A stretch of DNA of 64,000 nt from ZLKRG44 sp964555705 (GCA_964555705.1 CAZKTN010000008.1:1-64000), one strand, 5' to 3'. Shown: positions 19,213 to 31,046, counted from the first letter of the stretch. The notes: generated by a model not told the origin, from the sequence alone. Translations and numbers: made by a program.

Positions 19213-21306
19213 CTACGTGAGCGATGCGGCGAGGAGCTCGCCGAAGAGCCCCCCCTGCTGCCGCAGCCCGTCGAAGGTGCCCTGCTGCACGACACGTCCC
19301 GCATCGAGCACATAGATGCGGTCTGCCTCGCGCACGGTCGAGAGCCTGTGGGCCACCACGATGCGCGTTGCGCCCGTGGCCGCCACGCGCCGCATCACGT
19401 CGGCCTGCACCTGCTCATCGAGTGCGCTCGTCGCCTCGTCGAGCACCAGCACGCGCGGCGCCGCAGTCAGCGCACGGGCGAGCATCACCTTCTGCACCTG
19501 GCCTCCCGAGAGCGTGCGCTCGCTCACGAATGTGCGCAGCCCCAGCGGCAGCCGCGCGAGGTCCGCGGCGAGTCCCGCATCAGCCGCTGCCCGCTCAGCC
19601 TCTGCATCTGTGCACAGCGTGCTTCCGATGATGTTGTCGAGGATCGAGCCCGGCATGAGCCTCGCGTGCTGGATCACGGTGCCGAACTGGCGGCGCACTG
19701 CGCTCATGTCGAGTTCCGCAACAGGATGGCCGTCGATCGTGACCTGTCCGCTGGCAGGCTCGACCATCCCGAGCAGTGCCGCCACGAGCGATGACTTCCC
19801 GCTCCCGGATGGGCCGACGATCGCCACGAACTCCCCGGGTTCCGCCCGGATCGACACATCGTGCAGCGCGTCGCGCGCTGCGCCAGGATGGCGGACCGTG
19901 ATGCCCTCGACACCGATCTGGCCACGCAGCTGCCGAGGCACGATGCCGCCGGACGATCGCTCCGGCACTGCGGCAAGTATCGGCGCCATCCGGTCGAGCG
20001 CTGGCCGCACGAGCGCGAGATCCCCGAGCCGCGCGCCAAACTCGAGCGCTCCGGAGAGGGCGCCGGCGAATGCAGCCACGAACGCGAGATACGCCGCCGA
20101 CGACTCGCCACCCGCAAACACCCACCACAGGAGCACGGTGCCCATGACCGGCCAAGCCGCTGACGCAACATCGAACCGCACGCGCCATCTGCCGGAACGC
20201 ACGACCGCCATGCGCGCATGACGGTACTGCTCGAGCCAGCGGTCTATCACTCGGTCTGTCGCCGCCGCCGACCTGATTGCCTCCACGCCCGCGAGCGCCT
20301 GCAGCAGCTCGGACGCCGCGCGGCCCTCTGCCTTGAGCTCGGCTGCGCCCCACCGGGCCCGTATCGCCGCAACGCCGACACTCGCCGCGAACGCCACGGC
20401 GATGACTGCCCCACCGATCGCCGCCGCGCCCGCATCGACCCACACCATGGCGATCACGTAGGCGACCGAGAACGCGCCCGCGATCAGTCCCGCGATGGCC
20501 GCGCCTGTCATCGTCGACTGCAGCTCGTCGAGCGCGAGCAACCTGTGCGCAAGTCCCCCGGACCCCTGATCCCTGAAGAACCCCATTGGAAGCCTCGCGC
20601 ACCGGTGCAGCGCCGCACCAAGCAGCCGGAGCGCACCACGCGACTCGACACGCGCGAGCATGCTGGCGCTGACGAAATCGCAGCACGCGCTCGTGGCGGT
20701 GACGGCCAGGAGCGCTGTGCCGAGCATGGCGAGCGATGCAAGGTCGCCATGCGGGATGATGTGCGCCACAAGAACGGCCACCGCGACAGGAATGAGCGTG
20801 TTGAGGAGCGCAGCGGCCGCCGACAGTGCTGTGGCGGCCGAGAGCTCCCGGCCAGATCCCCGCAGCGCGATGCGCACAAGGTCCAAGGCACGTGCTGGCG
20901 CGTCGGGCAGCGTCGGGTGGAGCTGGCGCGCCGTCCGCTCGAGCGATCCCGCGTTGCGCTTGCTGACGCGCACAGCACCATCCGGCCCATGCATCCTGTA
21001 CCCGCCGCGGCATGGCATGAGCGCGACCGGCGCATGGCTGTCGCGTGCGAACGCAAGCATGGGTCCTGCATCAGCTCGCCACCATCCCGGATCGAGCCTC
21101 ACTGTGCGCATCGCGATTCCCGCGGCATGCGCCCATGCCTCCTCTGGCGGGCGCGTGAGGTCGATGTCATCCGGCTGCGGCATGCGGTGGATGTCGCAGC
21201 CTGATGCGTGCGCGACATGCGACATGCGCCCGTGCAGCGCACGCCACTGCGCCTCATCGAGTGGCGCACGCGCGCGTGCCTGCGCACTCGCCGCAACACG
21301 GCTCAC
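19213..21306 (-). CDS. ABC exporter, ATP-binding/permease (NHLM/NHLP bacteriocin system, second transporter)
   Basis: 697 residues from the GTG at 21306, which overlaps the stop of the preceding exporter by four bases (GTGA). About 150 N-terminal residues without a C39 peptidase are followed by a six-helix transmembrane domain, then an ABC domain with VGPSGSGKSS, LSGGQVQKVMLARAL, VLVLDEATSALDE and VAHRLSTV. NHLM-type peptide secretion clusters encode two exporters side by side, one with and one without a peptidase; this matches the second. The usual second subunit is longer, so its N-terminal domain may be shortened here. Third in the apaG-hlyD-exporter operon after the leading gene. Confidence 0.87.
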   Translation of the reverse strand: MSRVAASAQARARAPLDEAQWRALHGRMSHVAHASGCDIHRMPQPDDIDLTRPPEEAWAHAAGIAMRTVRLDPGWWRADAGPMLAFARDSHAPVALMPCRGGYRMHGPDGAVRVSKRNAGSLERTARQLHPTLPDAPARALDLVRIALRGSGRELSAATALSAAAALLNTLIPVAVAVLVAHIIPHGDLASLAMLGTALLAVTATSACCDFVSASMLARVESRGALRLLGAALHRCARLPMGFFRDQGSGGLAHRLLALDELQSTMTGAAIAGLIAGAFSVAYVIAMVWVDAGAAAIGGAVIAVAFAASVGVAAIRARWGAAELKAEGRAASELLQALAGVEAIRSAAATDRVIDRWLEQYRHARMAVVRSGRWRVRFDVASAAWPVMGTVLLWWVFAGGESSAAYLAFVAAFAGALSGALEFGARLGDLALVRPALDRMAPILAAVPERSSGGIVPRQLRGQIGVEGITVRHPGAARDALHDVSIRAEPGEFVAIVGPSGSGKSSLVAALLGMVEPASGQVTIDGHPVAELDMSAVRRQFGTVIQHARLMPGSILDNIIGSTLCTDAEAERAAADAGLAADLARLPLGLRTFVSERTLSGGQVQKVMLARALTAAPRVLVLDEATSALDEQVQADVMRRVAATGATRIVVAHRLSTVREADRIYVLDAGRVVQQGTFDGLRQQGGLFGELLAASLT

Positions 21307-23525
21307 CGATGGCCTCCAACAAGGGCCCGATACTCCGCAGATTGCGCGCAGAGCTCCTCGTGCGTGCCCTGCGCCGCAATCCTGCCGCCGTCGAGCAGCA
21401 GCACGCGGTCGCTGTGGCGCAGTGCCGATGGACGGTGCGCCACCATCAGGCATGCGATGCCCCGGCGGTCGAGCGACTCCATGATGGCGCGCTCGGTCAT
21501 CGGGTCGAGCGCGCTTGTTGCCTCGTCCATCAGCAGGATCCGTGGATTGCGGCACAGTGCGCGCGCGATCTCGACGCGCTGCGCTTCGCCGCCCGAGAGG
21601 TTGGAGCCGCCCGCGAGCAGGTGGCGGTCGAGGCCGCCGCACTCGTGGCACAGGTGCGAGAGCTGTGCGTCGGCGAGAGCCTGCATCATCTCGCGCTCGT
21701 CAAGCGCGTCATCCCACAGCGAGAGGTTCTCCCGAAGCGTCGCCGCAAAGACCGACACACGCTGCGACACGATGGCCACAGTGCGCGCGCGCACGGACGG
21801 ATCCATCAGCTGGATGGGCATGCCTCCGATCGTGGCCGTCCCCTCCCATGGTTCGAGCAGCCCGGCCGCGACACGAAGCGCCGTTGACTTGCCCGAGCCA
21901 GTCGCGCCGACAATCGCCACGCGCTCCCCGGGGTTCACGGTGCAGTCAACCCCGGCCAGGAGAGGCGCGTGGCTACGGCCGTAGCCGACGGAGATGCCGC
22001 GCAGCTCAAGCGGTCCGGCCGCAGCGGACATGACCTGCGATGCTGCCGGTCCTCCGGCCATGCGACTGTCCGAAGCAGGATCCTCAGGATGGCTCGCCAC
22101 ATCGTCGATGCGCGCCAGGTCGGCACGCACCACCTGCATCTGCCTCAGCAGGTCCGCGAGCTCACCGACGGGTCCCATGATTGCAACGAGCATCGCTTGC
22201 GCAGCGAGCAGCTCGCCCAGGCTCATCGTGCCACGCATCACGCACCACCCTCCGTAGGTGAGCGTGAGCGTGAAGACCACGGTGGCCTGCATCCATTCCG
22301 GTAGCGCATCCGCCAGGCTCGCCAGAATGCCCGCCTGCTGCCGTGACGCACTGACGCGCGCGGAGAGTCCCATCATGCGCGCGACGAAGTCCGCCTCGCG
22401 GCCTGCGGCCTTCAGGGTGGCGATCGACTGGAGCCCGCTCGTGAGCGCCCCCTGCTGAAGCCCCTGCTGCAGCTGCAGCACATGCGCGCGGTCCTCGCGT
22501 GCGCGCGCCACCAGCCCGAGGCTCGCGAGCGTGACCAGCGCGCCGCCGATCGCGATCGCCGCAAACACGGGGCTGATCAGCGCGGTGGCGGCAAGCAGCG
22601 CCAGCAGCGTGACCATCTGCACGATGGCCGGGACGACACGCTCCGCAAGGAGATCCGCCACCCCATCAGCCGCCGCGATGCGGTCGGCGACATCGCCGTC
22701 GAAGCGCTGGCTGAAGAACCCAATCGGAAGCCGGAACGCGTGGCGCACCAGCGCCGCCGTGCGGCCTGTGCTGACGCGCTCCTGCAGCTCGACGCCGGCG
22801 CTTCCCGTGAGCCACACGAGCCCGCCCTGCAGCACGAGCAGCGTGGCCGCGATCCCGGTCATGGCCACAAGCCACGAGCGGTCGCCTCCTGCGAGGACGT
22901 CGTCGACGAAGGTGGCCATGAGCCCCGGCACAGCGACGGCTGGGACCGTGAGCAGCGCCCCGCCGATCGCCATCACCATGACGAGCGGCCATGATCCTGC
23001 AAGCCACGCATGGAGCAGCTCGGAGACGTGAGACGGAGGCGCATTGCGCGTGAAGGCAGCGCCGGGGCGAAGCGCGATCACGACACCGGTGAAGTGCTCG
23101 AGAAACTCCGCGTGCGGCACATGACGGTGACCCACCGCAGGATCCATGATGCGCCATCCGCGGCGGTCCCACCCCTCAAGCACGACGAAGTGGTCAGCCC
23201 CCCAGTGGATGATCGCGGGTCCCTTGACCTCGGGCAGCGCACGAACCTCGACCTCCAGCCCCTCAGCCTCAAGGCCGTACCACTGGGCAGCCTTCACGAG
23301 ACGCAACGCGCTCGCACCATCCCGGTCAACGCCGACCGTCTCGCGCACCTGCGCCAGCGGACGGTGCGAGCCGTGGTGCGCAAGGATGCTCGCGAGGCTG
23401 GCGGCACCGCACTCCGCAGCGACAAGCTGCATCACTGCTGGCGCACGTTCGCGCCGAGCGGGTCGCGGGGGCGCGTCGGGAAGGGCCCCTCGTTGCGCCG
23501 GCGGAGTCACTGGCGCGCCAGCCAT
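21303..23525 (-). CDS. Peptidase C39 / ABC exporter (NHLM bacteriocin system, peptidase/ATP-binding protein)
   Basis: 740 residues. The N-terminal C39 peptidase has Gln33, Cys39 (MQLVAAECGAASL), His112 (DHFVVLEG) and Asp128 (RIMDPA), so it looks active. The wording of this region closely matches the NHLM family (TIGR03796, from memory). A six-helix membrane domain and an ATPase domain follow, with VGATGSGKST, LSGGEAQRVEIARAL and ILLMDEATSALD. Such proteins cut double-glycine leaders and export the mature peptide across the inner membrane. The gene overlaps hlyD by 19 bp and the next exporter by 4 bp. Its natural substrate candidate is the precursor at 18850. Confidence 0.92.
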   Translation of the reverse strand: MAGAPVTPPAQRGALPDAPPRPARRERAPAVMQLVAAECGAASLASILAHHGSHRPLAQVRETVGVDRDGASALRLVKAAQWYGLEAEGLEVEVRALPEVKGPAIIHWGADHFVVLEGWDRRGWRIMDPAVGHRHVPHAEFLEHFTGVVIALRPGAAFTRNAPPSHVSELLHAWLAGSWPLVMVMAIGGALLTVPAVAVPGLMATFVDDVLAGGDRSWLVAMTGIAATLLVLQGGLVWLTGSAGVELQERVSTGRTAALVRHAFRLPIGFFSQRFDGDVADRIAAADGVADLLAERVVPAIVQMVTLLALLAATALISPVFAAIAIGGALVTLASLGLVARAREDRAHVLQLQQGLQQGALTSGLQSIATLKAAGREADFVARMMGLSARVSASRQQAGILASLADALPEWMQATVVFTLTLTYGGWCVMRGTMSLGELLAAQAMLVAIMGPVGELADLLRQMQVVRADLARIDDVASHPEDPASDSRMAGGPAASQVMSAAAGPLELRGISVGYGRSHAPLLAGVDCTVNPGERVAIVGATGSGKSTALRVAAGLLEPWEGTATIGGMPIQLMDPSVRARTVAIVSQRVSVFAATLRENLSLWDDALDEREMMQALADAQLSHLCHECGGLDRHLLAGGSNLSGGEAQRVEIARALCRNPRILLMDEATSALDPMTERAIMESLDRRGIACLMVAHRPSALRHSDRVLLLDGGRIAAQGTHEELCAQSAEYRALVGGHR

Positions 23526-24496
23526 GGCATCGCCAACGTGATCGGCGCGACCTCATCGACGGTGACAAGGATCTCCGCGCGGGATACAGGCGGCATCGCG
23601 TCCGGGAGCCCGCTGCCTCCGACCCACGCCAGCCCTGAAGGCGTTGCCGCATCGGCATCCATCAGGATGACCACGATCTCGGGCGCATCGTCGGCGCCTG
23701 CACTCACCACCCGCTCCACCGCTCCCCGAGCGAACCCGTGGATCTCAGGTCGCGTGCCTTGCAGGCTCACCCTCACGCGCATCCCCTGCGCAATGCGCCC
23801 GCGTTCGGTGTCGCCCATGGTGGCCATGCACCGCACGCGCGCGTCGACGGCGGCCGGCGCAACGTGCGCGACTGACGTGCCAGGCTCCACTGCCGCGCCC
23901 TCAGCGACATCGATGGCGACGACTGTGCCTGCCACCGGCGCACGCACCTGCGAACGCTCGTCCAGCTCCTGCGCCAGCCGCCGCACCGTCGCCGACACGC
24001 GCTCGATCTCCGCGGCACGCGCTGCACGGGCAGCCAGCAGCTCATCGAGCCTGTCGAGCGCCTGCGACTCCGGCATCGGCACCGCGCCATCTGGCCTGGC
24101 CATTGCCGTAGCGACAGACGCGATGGCCTGCTGCTCCTCGGCGCGCAGGTTCCGGTCCGACTGCTGGAGCGCCGTCAGGAGCCCTTGCGCCTCGGTGAGC
24201 TGCAGCCGCAGCCCCGTCGCGTCGATCTCCACGACCAGCTCGCCCGCAGCGACGCTGTCGCCAACTGCACGGTGCACCTTCAGCACACGCCCCTGCGAAG
24301 ACGAGGTCACGCGGAGCGGAACGTCGCCGCGCACCACCGTGCCCTGGCCGCGCGCGACGATCGGCACGCTCCCGGACAGGCTCCATGCGACGCCGAGCGA
24401 CGTGAGGGTGGCGAGCGCAACGAGCGCCATCCACGTGCGCGCCGGCGGCGCAGGCGCGAGTGCCTGCAGTGCGTTGGCGGGCGCAGGCCTCGGCAC
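23507..24496 (-). CDS. HlyD-family periplasmic adaptor (secretion protein)
   Basis: 329 residues from the GTG at 24496, four bases after the apaG stop. There is one transmembrane helix near the N-terminus (WMALVALATLTSLGVAWSL), a first lipoyl half (VPLRVTSSSQGRVLKVHRAV), a coiled-coil hairpin (about residues 100-190, AEEQQAIASV...AELERVSATVRRLAQELDE) and a second lipoyl half (RAPVAGTVVAIDVAEGAAVE). This is the membrane-fusion architecture linking an ABC exporter to an outer-membrane channel. NHLM clusters carry a matching secretion protein. No TolC-type channel gene is seen in the window. Confidence 0.88.
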   Translation of the reverse strand: MPRPAPANALQALAPAPPARTWMALVALATLTSLGVAWSLSGSVPIVARGQGTVVRGDVPLRVTSSSQGRVLKVHRAVGDSVAAGELVVEIDATGLRLQLTEAQGLLTALQQSDRNLRAEEQQAIASVATAMARPDGAVPMPESQALDRLDELLAARAARAAEIERVSATVRRLAQELDERSQVRAPVAGTVVAIDVAEGAAVEPGTSVAHVAPAAVDARVRCMATMGDTERGRIAQGMRVRVSLQGTRPEIHGFARGAVERVVSAGADDAPEIVVILMDADAATPSGLAWVGGSGLPDAMPPVSRAEILVTVDEVAPITLAMPWLARQ

Positions 24497-24500
24497 CGGA

Positions 24501-24998
24501 TCACTCGCTGTCGCGCGGACCCACGAGATAGAAGCGGCGGACGGGGACCTCGAAGCGCGATCCGTCGGCGCGCTCGAACGTGTACGCGCCCTCCATCGTG
24601 CCCCATGGCGTAGGCAGCGGGCAGAACGAGGAGTACTCGAAGCGCTCCTGTGCGGCGAGTTCCGGCTGCCGGCCCACCACTCCCTCGCCGCGCACGTCGT
24701 GGCTTGTGCCGTCGGCATCGACGATCGTCCACGCGCGGCTGCGCAGCTTGGCGCGCTCGGTGCCCTCGTTCGAGATTGTCACGTGGTACGCGAAGATGTA
24801 GCGGCCGCGCGAGGGGTCGCTGTGCGAGGGCAGGTATGTGGGCTGAACGCGGATGCTGACTCCTTCCGCCGACGAGTCGGAGCCGTGCGGTGAAGGGGCA
24901 TCGGTGCGCTGGCGCGCTGGCCGTGCGGATGCGACAGCGGACTGCTCCGCACCTTGGGGGAGGAACGACTCGTCGAACAGATGCTCGCCTTCAGCCAT
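24501..24998 (-). CDS. apaG: ApaG family protein
   Basis: 165 residues against the usual 125 or so. The ApaG beta-sandwich fold (DUF525) is clear from RYIFAYHVTISNEG, GEGVVGRQPEL, FEYSSFCPLPTPWGTMEGAY and the Gly-rich PLPTPWG turn. The first 40 residues are a Ser/Arg/Pro-rich extension. Family members are linked to Co2+ resistance and Mg2+ efflux in enterobacteria, but the mechanism is unknown. Its stop lies four bases before the hlyD start, so it appears to be the first gene of the exporter operon, an unusual partner for a peptide secretion system. The start ATG at 24998 is the only one that fits. Confidence 0.88.
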   Translation of the reverse strand: MAEGEHLFDESFLPQGAEQSAVASARPARQRTDAPSPHGSDSSAEGVSIRVQPTYLPSHSDPSRGRYIFAYHVTISNEGTERAKLRSRAWTIVDADGTSHDVRGEGVVGRQPELAAQERFEYSSFCPLPTPWGTMEGAYTFERADGSRFEVPVRRFYLVGPRDSE

Positions 24999-25045
24999 GC
25001 GCAAAGCGTACGGCGGATGGACCCTCGATGCGATGAGGTCGCGGC

Positions 25046-25147
25046 GATGCGCGTGCCCGGGTGCGGCGCTCATGCCGCCGATGCGCGTGTCGGGGTGCGG
25101 CGCTCGTGCCGCCGATGCGCGTGTCGGGGTGCGGCGCTCGTGCCGAC
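25046..25147. repeat. Three tandem 34-bp repeats upstream of apaG
   Basis: Units at 25046-25079, 25080-25113 and 25114-25147 are near identical, starting GATGCGCGTG and ending CGTGCCGCC, with a partial fourth copy after them. They lie in the 167-bp gap between the apaG start and the next minus-strand gene, where the operon promoter must be. All three copies keep a 34-base period, so they are not an in-frame coding repeat. They could be regulatory iterons or a slipped-strand tract. Confidence 0.85.
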
Positions 25148-25165
25148 GATCGCGTGCGCCGAAGC

Positions 25166-26179
25166 TCACCTTCCGCCCATGAAGAGCGTGAGCTCGCCGC
25201 GCGATGCGGCGCGATCGACCTCATCCCAGGTGACTGTCTGCCTGCGCACCTGCGTGCGCCCCCTCGTGACCGTGAAGATGATCGGATGCTGCTGCGACAC
25301 GTTCACCTCAGGCGTCAGGCCGTCCGCGTCCGTTGTCGCGGTCCAGCCGTTGGGATCCGGCGGCATGCCATCGAGCTGGAGCCCGAGACTCACCGAAGCC
25401 CCTGCCACCGCTGGCTTCTTCGGGCCCTGCAGCACCCTGATCCGGAGCGTGCGCGATGGAGCCTCGGCTAGGGTCACCGGCACAACCGCGCTTCCCGTGG
25501 CCGACGCGTCGACAGGTATTCGCTGTGCCACTCGGCCGGGAGCCCGCACATAGACGTGGTTGGCAAGGCCGCCAAGCACCTCGACCGACGCGCGGCCTGA
25601 GGGGTCGGTGCGCTCGCTCTCGATCGGCGGAAGCCCGAGCGTCTCCTCGCTGCCGCGGCTCAGCAGGAACAGCGTGCACACGCGGTGCACCTCCGCATCG
25701 GCGACCGGCTTGCCGCGCTCATCCGACACCGCGATCGTCATCTCGCGGCGCGCGCACTCCGACATGCCCACGCGCAACGTCGCGTGGTCAGGCAGCGCCG
25801 CGAAGTCAGTGACCTCGCCGTCGCGCGCGTCGACGATGACAGGGACCTCAGCAGTCGCTGGCGCCGGCGCCGAGTCCGGCATGACCTGGCCCGTCATCGC
25901 CACGACAAGCTGCACCGGCTCGAAGTAGGGCTTGAGGATGGTGAGGCTCGACGTGCGCGAGTCGAGGACGATCGGCAGCGTGCCGTCGCCTTGCGTCACG
26001 CGCGGCGTGGGCCGCCTCAGCGGAACCGGACTGAAGAAGCCCACACCATGCTGGTACACGACGGCGTCTGCGACGGGCGCTCCATCGGCGTCAACGGTGA
26101 GCAGCATGATCGGCTTCGACACGCATCCAAGAGGCAGGAGGACGCAGAGGAGCGCGGCCATCACCGCCGCGCACCGCAC
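25166..26179 (-). CDS. Lipoprotein of unknown function
   Basis: About 337 residues. The GTG at 26179 is used because it gives a complete lipoprotein signal (MAALLCVLLPLGC with lipobox LPLGC). The mature part looks all-beta with repeated Ig/carboxypeptidase-regulatory-like strands (LTVDADGAPVADAVVYQHGV, AVSDERGKPVADAEVHRV), which are common in extracellular planctomycete proteins. No catalytic motif. Further upstream is tRNA-Gln on the opposite strand. Confidence 0.7.
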   Translation of the reverse strand: MRCAAVMAALLCVLLPLGCVSKPIMLLTVDADGAPVADAVVYQHGVGFFSPVPLRRPTPRVTQGDGTLPIVLDSRTSSLTILKPYFEPVQLVVAMTGQVMPDSAPAPATAEVPVIVDARDGEVTDFAALPDHATLRVGMSECARREMTIAVSDERGKPVADAEVHRVCTLFLLSRGSEETLGLPPIESERTDPSGRASVEVLGGLANHVYVRAPGRVAQRIPVDASATGSAVVPVTLAEAPSRTLRIRVLQGPKKPAVAGASVSLGLQLDGMPPDPNGWTATTDADGLTPEVNVSQQHPIIFTVTRGRTQVRRQTVTWDEVDRAASRGELTLFMGGR

Positions 26180-26308
26180 GGATAACGCGTGCGCGGACCA
26201 TGCGGCCGAGCGCTGAGCGCGCAGCGGCTCCTGCCGCACTGATGCAACACGTAAGCCCCGGTCCCCTTCCCCGAGAGCCTGCAGCGGGGTACAATTCCTG
26301 CGTCTCAT

Positions 26309-26379
26309 TGGGGATTGGTGTAACGGTAGCACAACTGACTCTGACTCAGTTTGTCCTAGTTCGAATCTAGGATCCCCAG
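26309..26379 (+). tRNA. tRNA-Gln (anticodon CTG)
   Basis: A 71-nt cloverleaf. The acceptor TGGGGAT pairs with ATCCCCA, giving the U1-A72 pair typical of bacterial tRNA-Gln. The anticodon stem ACTGA/TCAGT surrounds loop CTCTGAC, anticodon CTG. The T-loop is GTTCGAATC. No encoded CCA. It lies alone between two minus-strand genes. Confidence 0.95.
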
Positions 26380-26478
26380 TTTCCACCTCTTCAGCATGCG
26401 GGGTCTGCGGCGGCGCCGCGCGGCGATCGCTTCGCGCGTCTCGCTCCGCTGCCTGCACGAGCCGCGCGTACCGAGCAC

Positions 26479-27207
26479 TCAGTCCCACGCGGCAAGCAGC
26501 GCGGTGAGGTCCGCGCCATTCACCGTGCCATCGGCGTTGAGGTCGCATGCGGCCAATGACGTGCCCCATGCTGCAAGCAGCATCGTGAGGTCGAGGCCAT
26601 TGACGGTGCCGTCGCCATTGATGTCGGGCGACGCTGGCGGAAGGCCCGGCGTGCCCTCGACAGTGAGCGTTGGCGCTGCGCCGTTGCCACCCGCCTGCCA
26701 GGTGATGCCGTCACCGGTGGTGACCGCGCTGAATGCATTGCCGACAGACGCAAAGCACCACACCGGGCTCGCGCCCCCTGGCGCGGGGCTCTGCGCCACC
26801 ACCCAGTAGCGCACGCCGGCGCGCAGCGCGACTGGCGCATCCGGCACCACAGTGTGCTGCACCGGGTTCCACCCGGATGCCATGCACGTCATGTTCCACT
26901 CCGCGATGACCTGATCTGACGGGATGCTCGGCGCCCCAGTCGCCGACGCATCGCTGCGAAGCGTGATGCGCAGCGGCTCGCCGGGCGCGTCGCTGTCGTT
27001 CATGAACCAGATCCGGAGATGCGTCAGCGTGTAGTTGGCGGTCGGGACGAACCGGGCTCCCACGCTCTGCTGCGCAGACACCACCGGGCCCCAGAGGCCA
27101 AAGAACCCCCCGAAGGGTCCCTGCGTGGCGTAGACCACATCTGCATTCGCATGGGCCACCGCGGCAAGCGCGCAGGCGGCGGGGGACAGGGCATGGAGGA
27201 TCCGCAC
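26479..27207 (-). CDS. Secreted protein with dockerin-like C-terminus
   Basis: 242 residues from a GTG at 27207 followed by a signal peptide (ILHALSPAACALAAVAHANA). The body is a beta-rich exported domain with no enzyme motif. The C-terminus has two 12-residue Ca-binding loops (DINGDGTVNGLDL and DLNADGTVNGADL) with LLAAWG/D endings, the same dockerin-like element as in the peroxidase at 54-2588. These repeats are usually anchoring or sorting modules in planctomycete secretomes. No cohesin-like partner is in the window. Confidence 0.72.
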   Translation of the reverse strand: MRILHALSPAACALAAVAHANADVVYATQGPFGGFFGLWGPVVSAQQSVGARFVPTANYTLTHLRIWFMNDSDAPGEPLRITLRSDASATGAPSIPSDQVIAEWNMTCMASGWNPVQHTVVPDAPVALRAGVRYWVVAQSPAPGGASPVWCFASVGNAFSAVTTGDGITWQAGGNGAAPTLTVEGTPGLPPASPDINGDGTVNGLDLTMLLAAWGTSLAACDLNADGTVNGADLTALLAAWD

Positions 27208-27231
27208 GGCAGCAACGTACCCTCGGATCCG

Positions 27232-28316
27232 ATGCGAGTCGTCAGCCTGCTTCCATCTGCGACCGAAATCCTTTGCCAGATAGGCGGCGCGCACCTGCTG
27301 GTGGGTCGCAGCCACGAGTGCGATTTCCCGGCGGACATCGTGCACGTGCCCGTGCTCACTGGCGCGAGGACGCACGCGAGCGGTGCCGGCGCGAGCGCGG
27401 CGATCGACGCGCAGGTGCGCGAGTCGCTCAATGAGGGCAAGAGCCTCTACACGCTTGATGCGGATCTGCTGCGGTCGCTCGAGCCCGACGTCATCCTGAC
27501 GCAGGACCTCTGCGATGTGTGCTCGATCGATCTCGATACGGTGCGAGGAGTGGCATCGACGATGCCACGTCCACCGAAGATCCTGAGCCTTGACCCGCAC
27601 ACCATCTGGCAGGTCTTCGACGACTGCCTCAGCGTCGGCGAGGCGGTCGGGCTCTCCGCCGAGGCGGACCGCGCGATGGTGGAACTGCGCGGCCGGTACT
27701 GGGAGGCCGTGGACTTTGTGGCTCCCTATGTGGATGCTCCAGAGGTGCTGTTCCTGGAATGGATGGAACCGTGCTTTGTGGGTGGCCACTGGACGCCTGA
27801 GCTGATCACGGCCGCGGGTGGCCGCCACTCGCTGAACGCGCCCGGACAGAAAAGCCGCATCGCCGCGCCGGAAGNNNNNNNNNNNNNNNNNNNNNNNNNN
27901 NNNNNNNNNNNNNNNNNNNNNNNNNNNNNNNNNNNNNNNNNNNNNNNNNNNNNNNNNNNNNNNNNNNNNNNNNNGGCCGCCACTCGCTGAACGCGCCCGG
28001 ACAGAAAAGCCGCATCGCCGCGCCGGAAGAGATTCTTGAGGCTGCGCCGGAGCGAGTCGTGATCTGCCCATGCGGCTGGGGCATTCCGCAGATCGAGGCG
28101 GAACTGCCGCGTTTGCAGTCGCAGCGGTGGTGGCCCCTTCTGCCGGCCCTGCTAGAGGGGTCTGGAGGCCCTCAGTCGAGGGTCGTATTGGTGGATGGGA
28201 ATCAAATGTTCAATAGGCCCGGGCCAAGGCTGGTGGATGCGTTCCGATTCCTTGTGGGATGGCTGAACGACCGCCCGGAGTTGATTCCGCCTGGATTCCC
28301 CTACCGGCCGCTGTAG
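27232..28316 (+). CDS. Cobalamin-binding-type (BtuF-like) substrate-binding protein, split by a sequence gap
   Basis: The two halves join into one 309-residue protein if 155 bp (100 N plus a 55-bp duplicated end) are removed. The N-terminus MRVVSLLPSATEILCQIGG has no signal peptide, unlike classic periplasmic BtuF. The family body, GHWTPELITAAGG and VVICPCGWGIPQIEAEL, matches the helical-backbone Fe/B12-binding fold. The same cytosolic-looking variant is common in bacteria and may bind corrinoids or simply share the fold. No B12 transport genes are nearby. Confidence 0.8.
27820..28029. other. Assembly gap: 100 N between two identical 55-bp copies
   Basis: Positions 27875-27974 are exactly 100 N. 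The 55 bases before (27820-27874) and after (27975-28029) are identical, so two contigs overlapping by one assembly-length k-mer were left unmerged. Deleting 155 bp restores the reading frame of the gene around it, since 28059-155 is in frame with 27232. Confidence 0.97.
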
Positions 28317-28424
28317 CGTCGGAATCCGGGGCCGGCACCGTCGCCGGCAGTTCGGCTGAGATCGTAGGTTTCGGATTGGGCGACAGGCGCCCGGTCTGGC
28401 ACGGATTTTGCATACGTCTACCTC

Positions 28425-31042
<2,618 letters not shown>

Positions 31043-31046
<4 letters not shown>

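Noticed and set aside
27820..28029. Direct repeats beside the N runs as transposon ends or target-site duplications
   Set aside because: All three N runs are exactly 100 bases, flanked by identical contig ends, and removing them restores frames; no transposase is near.
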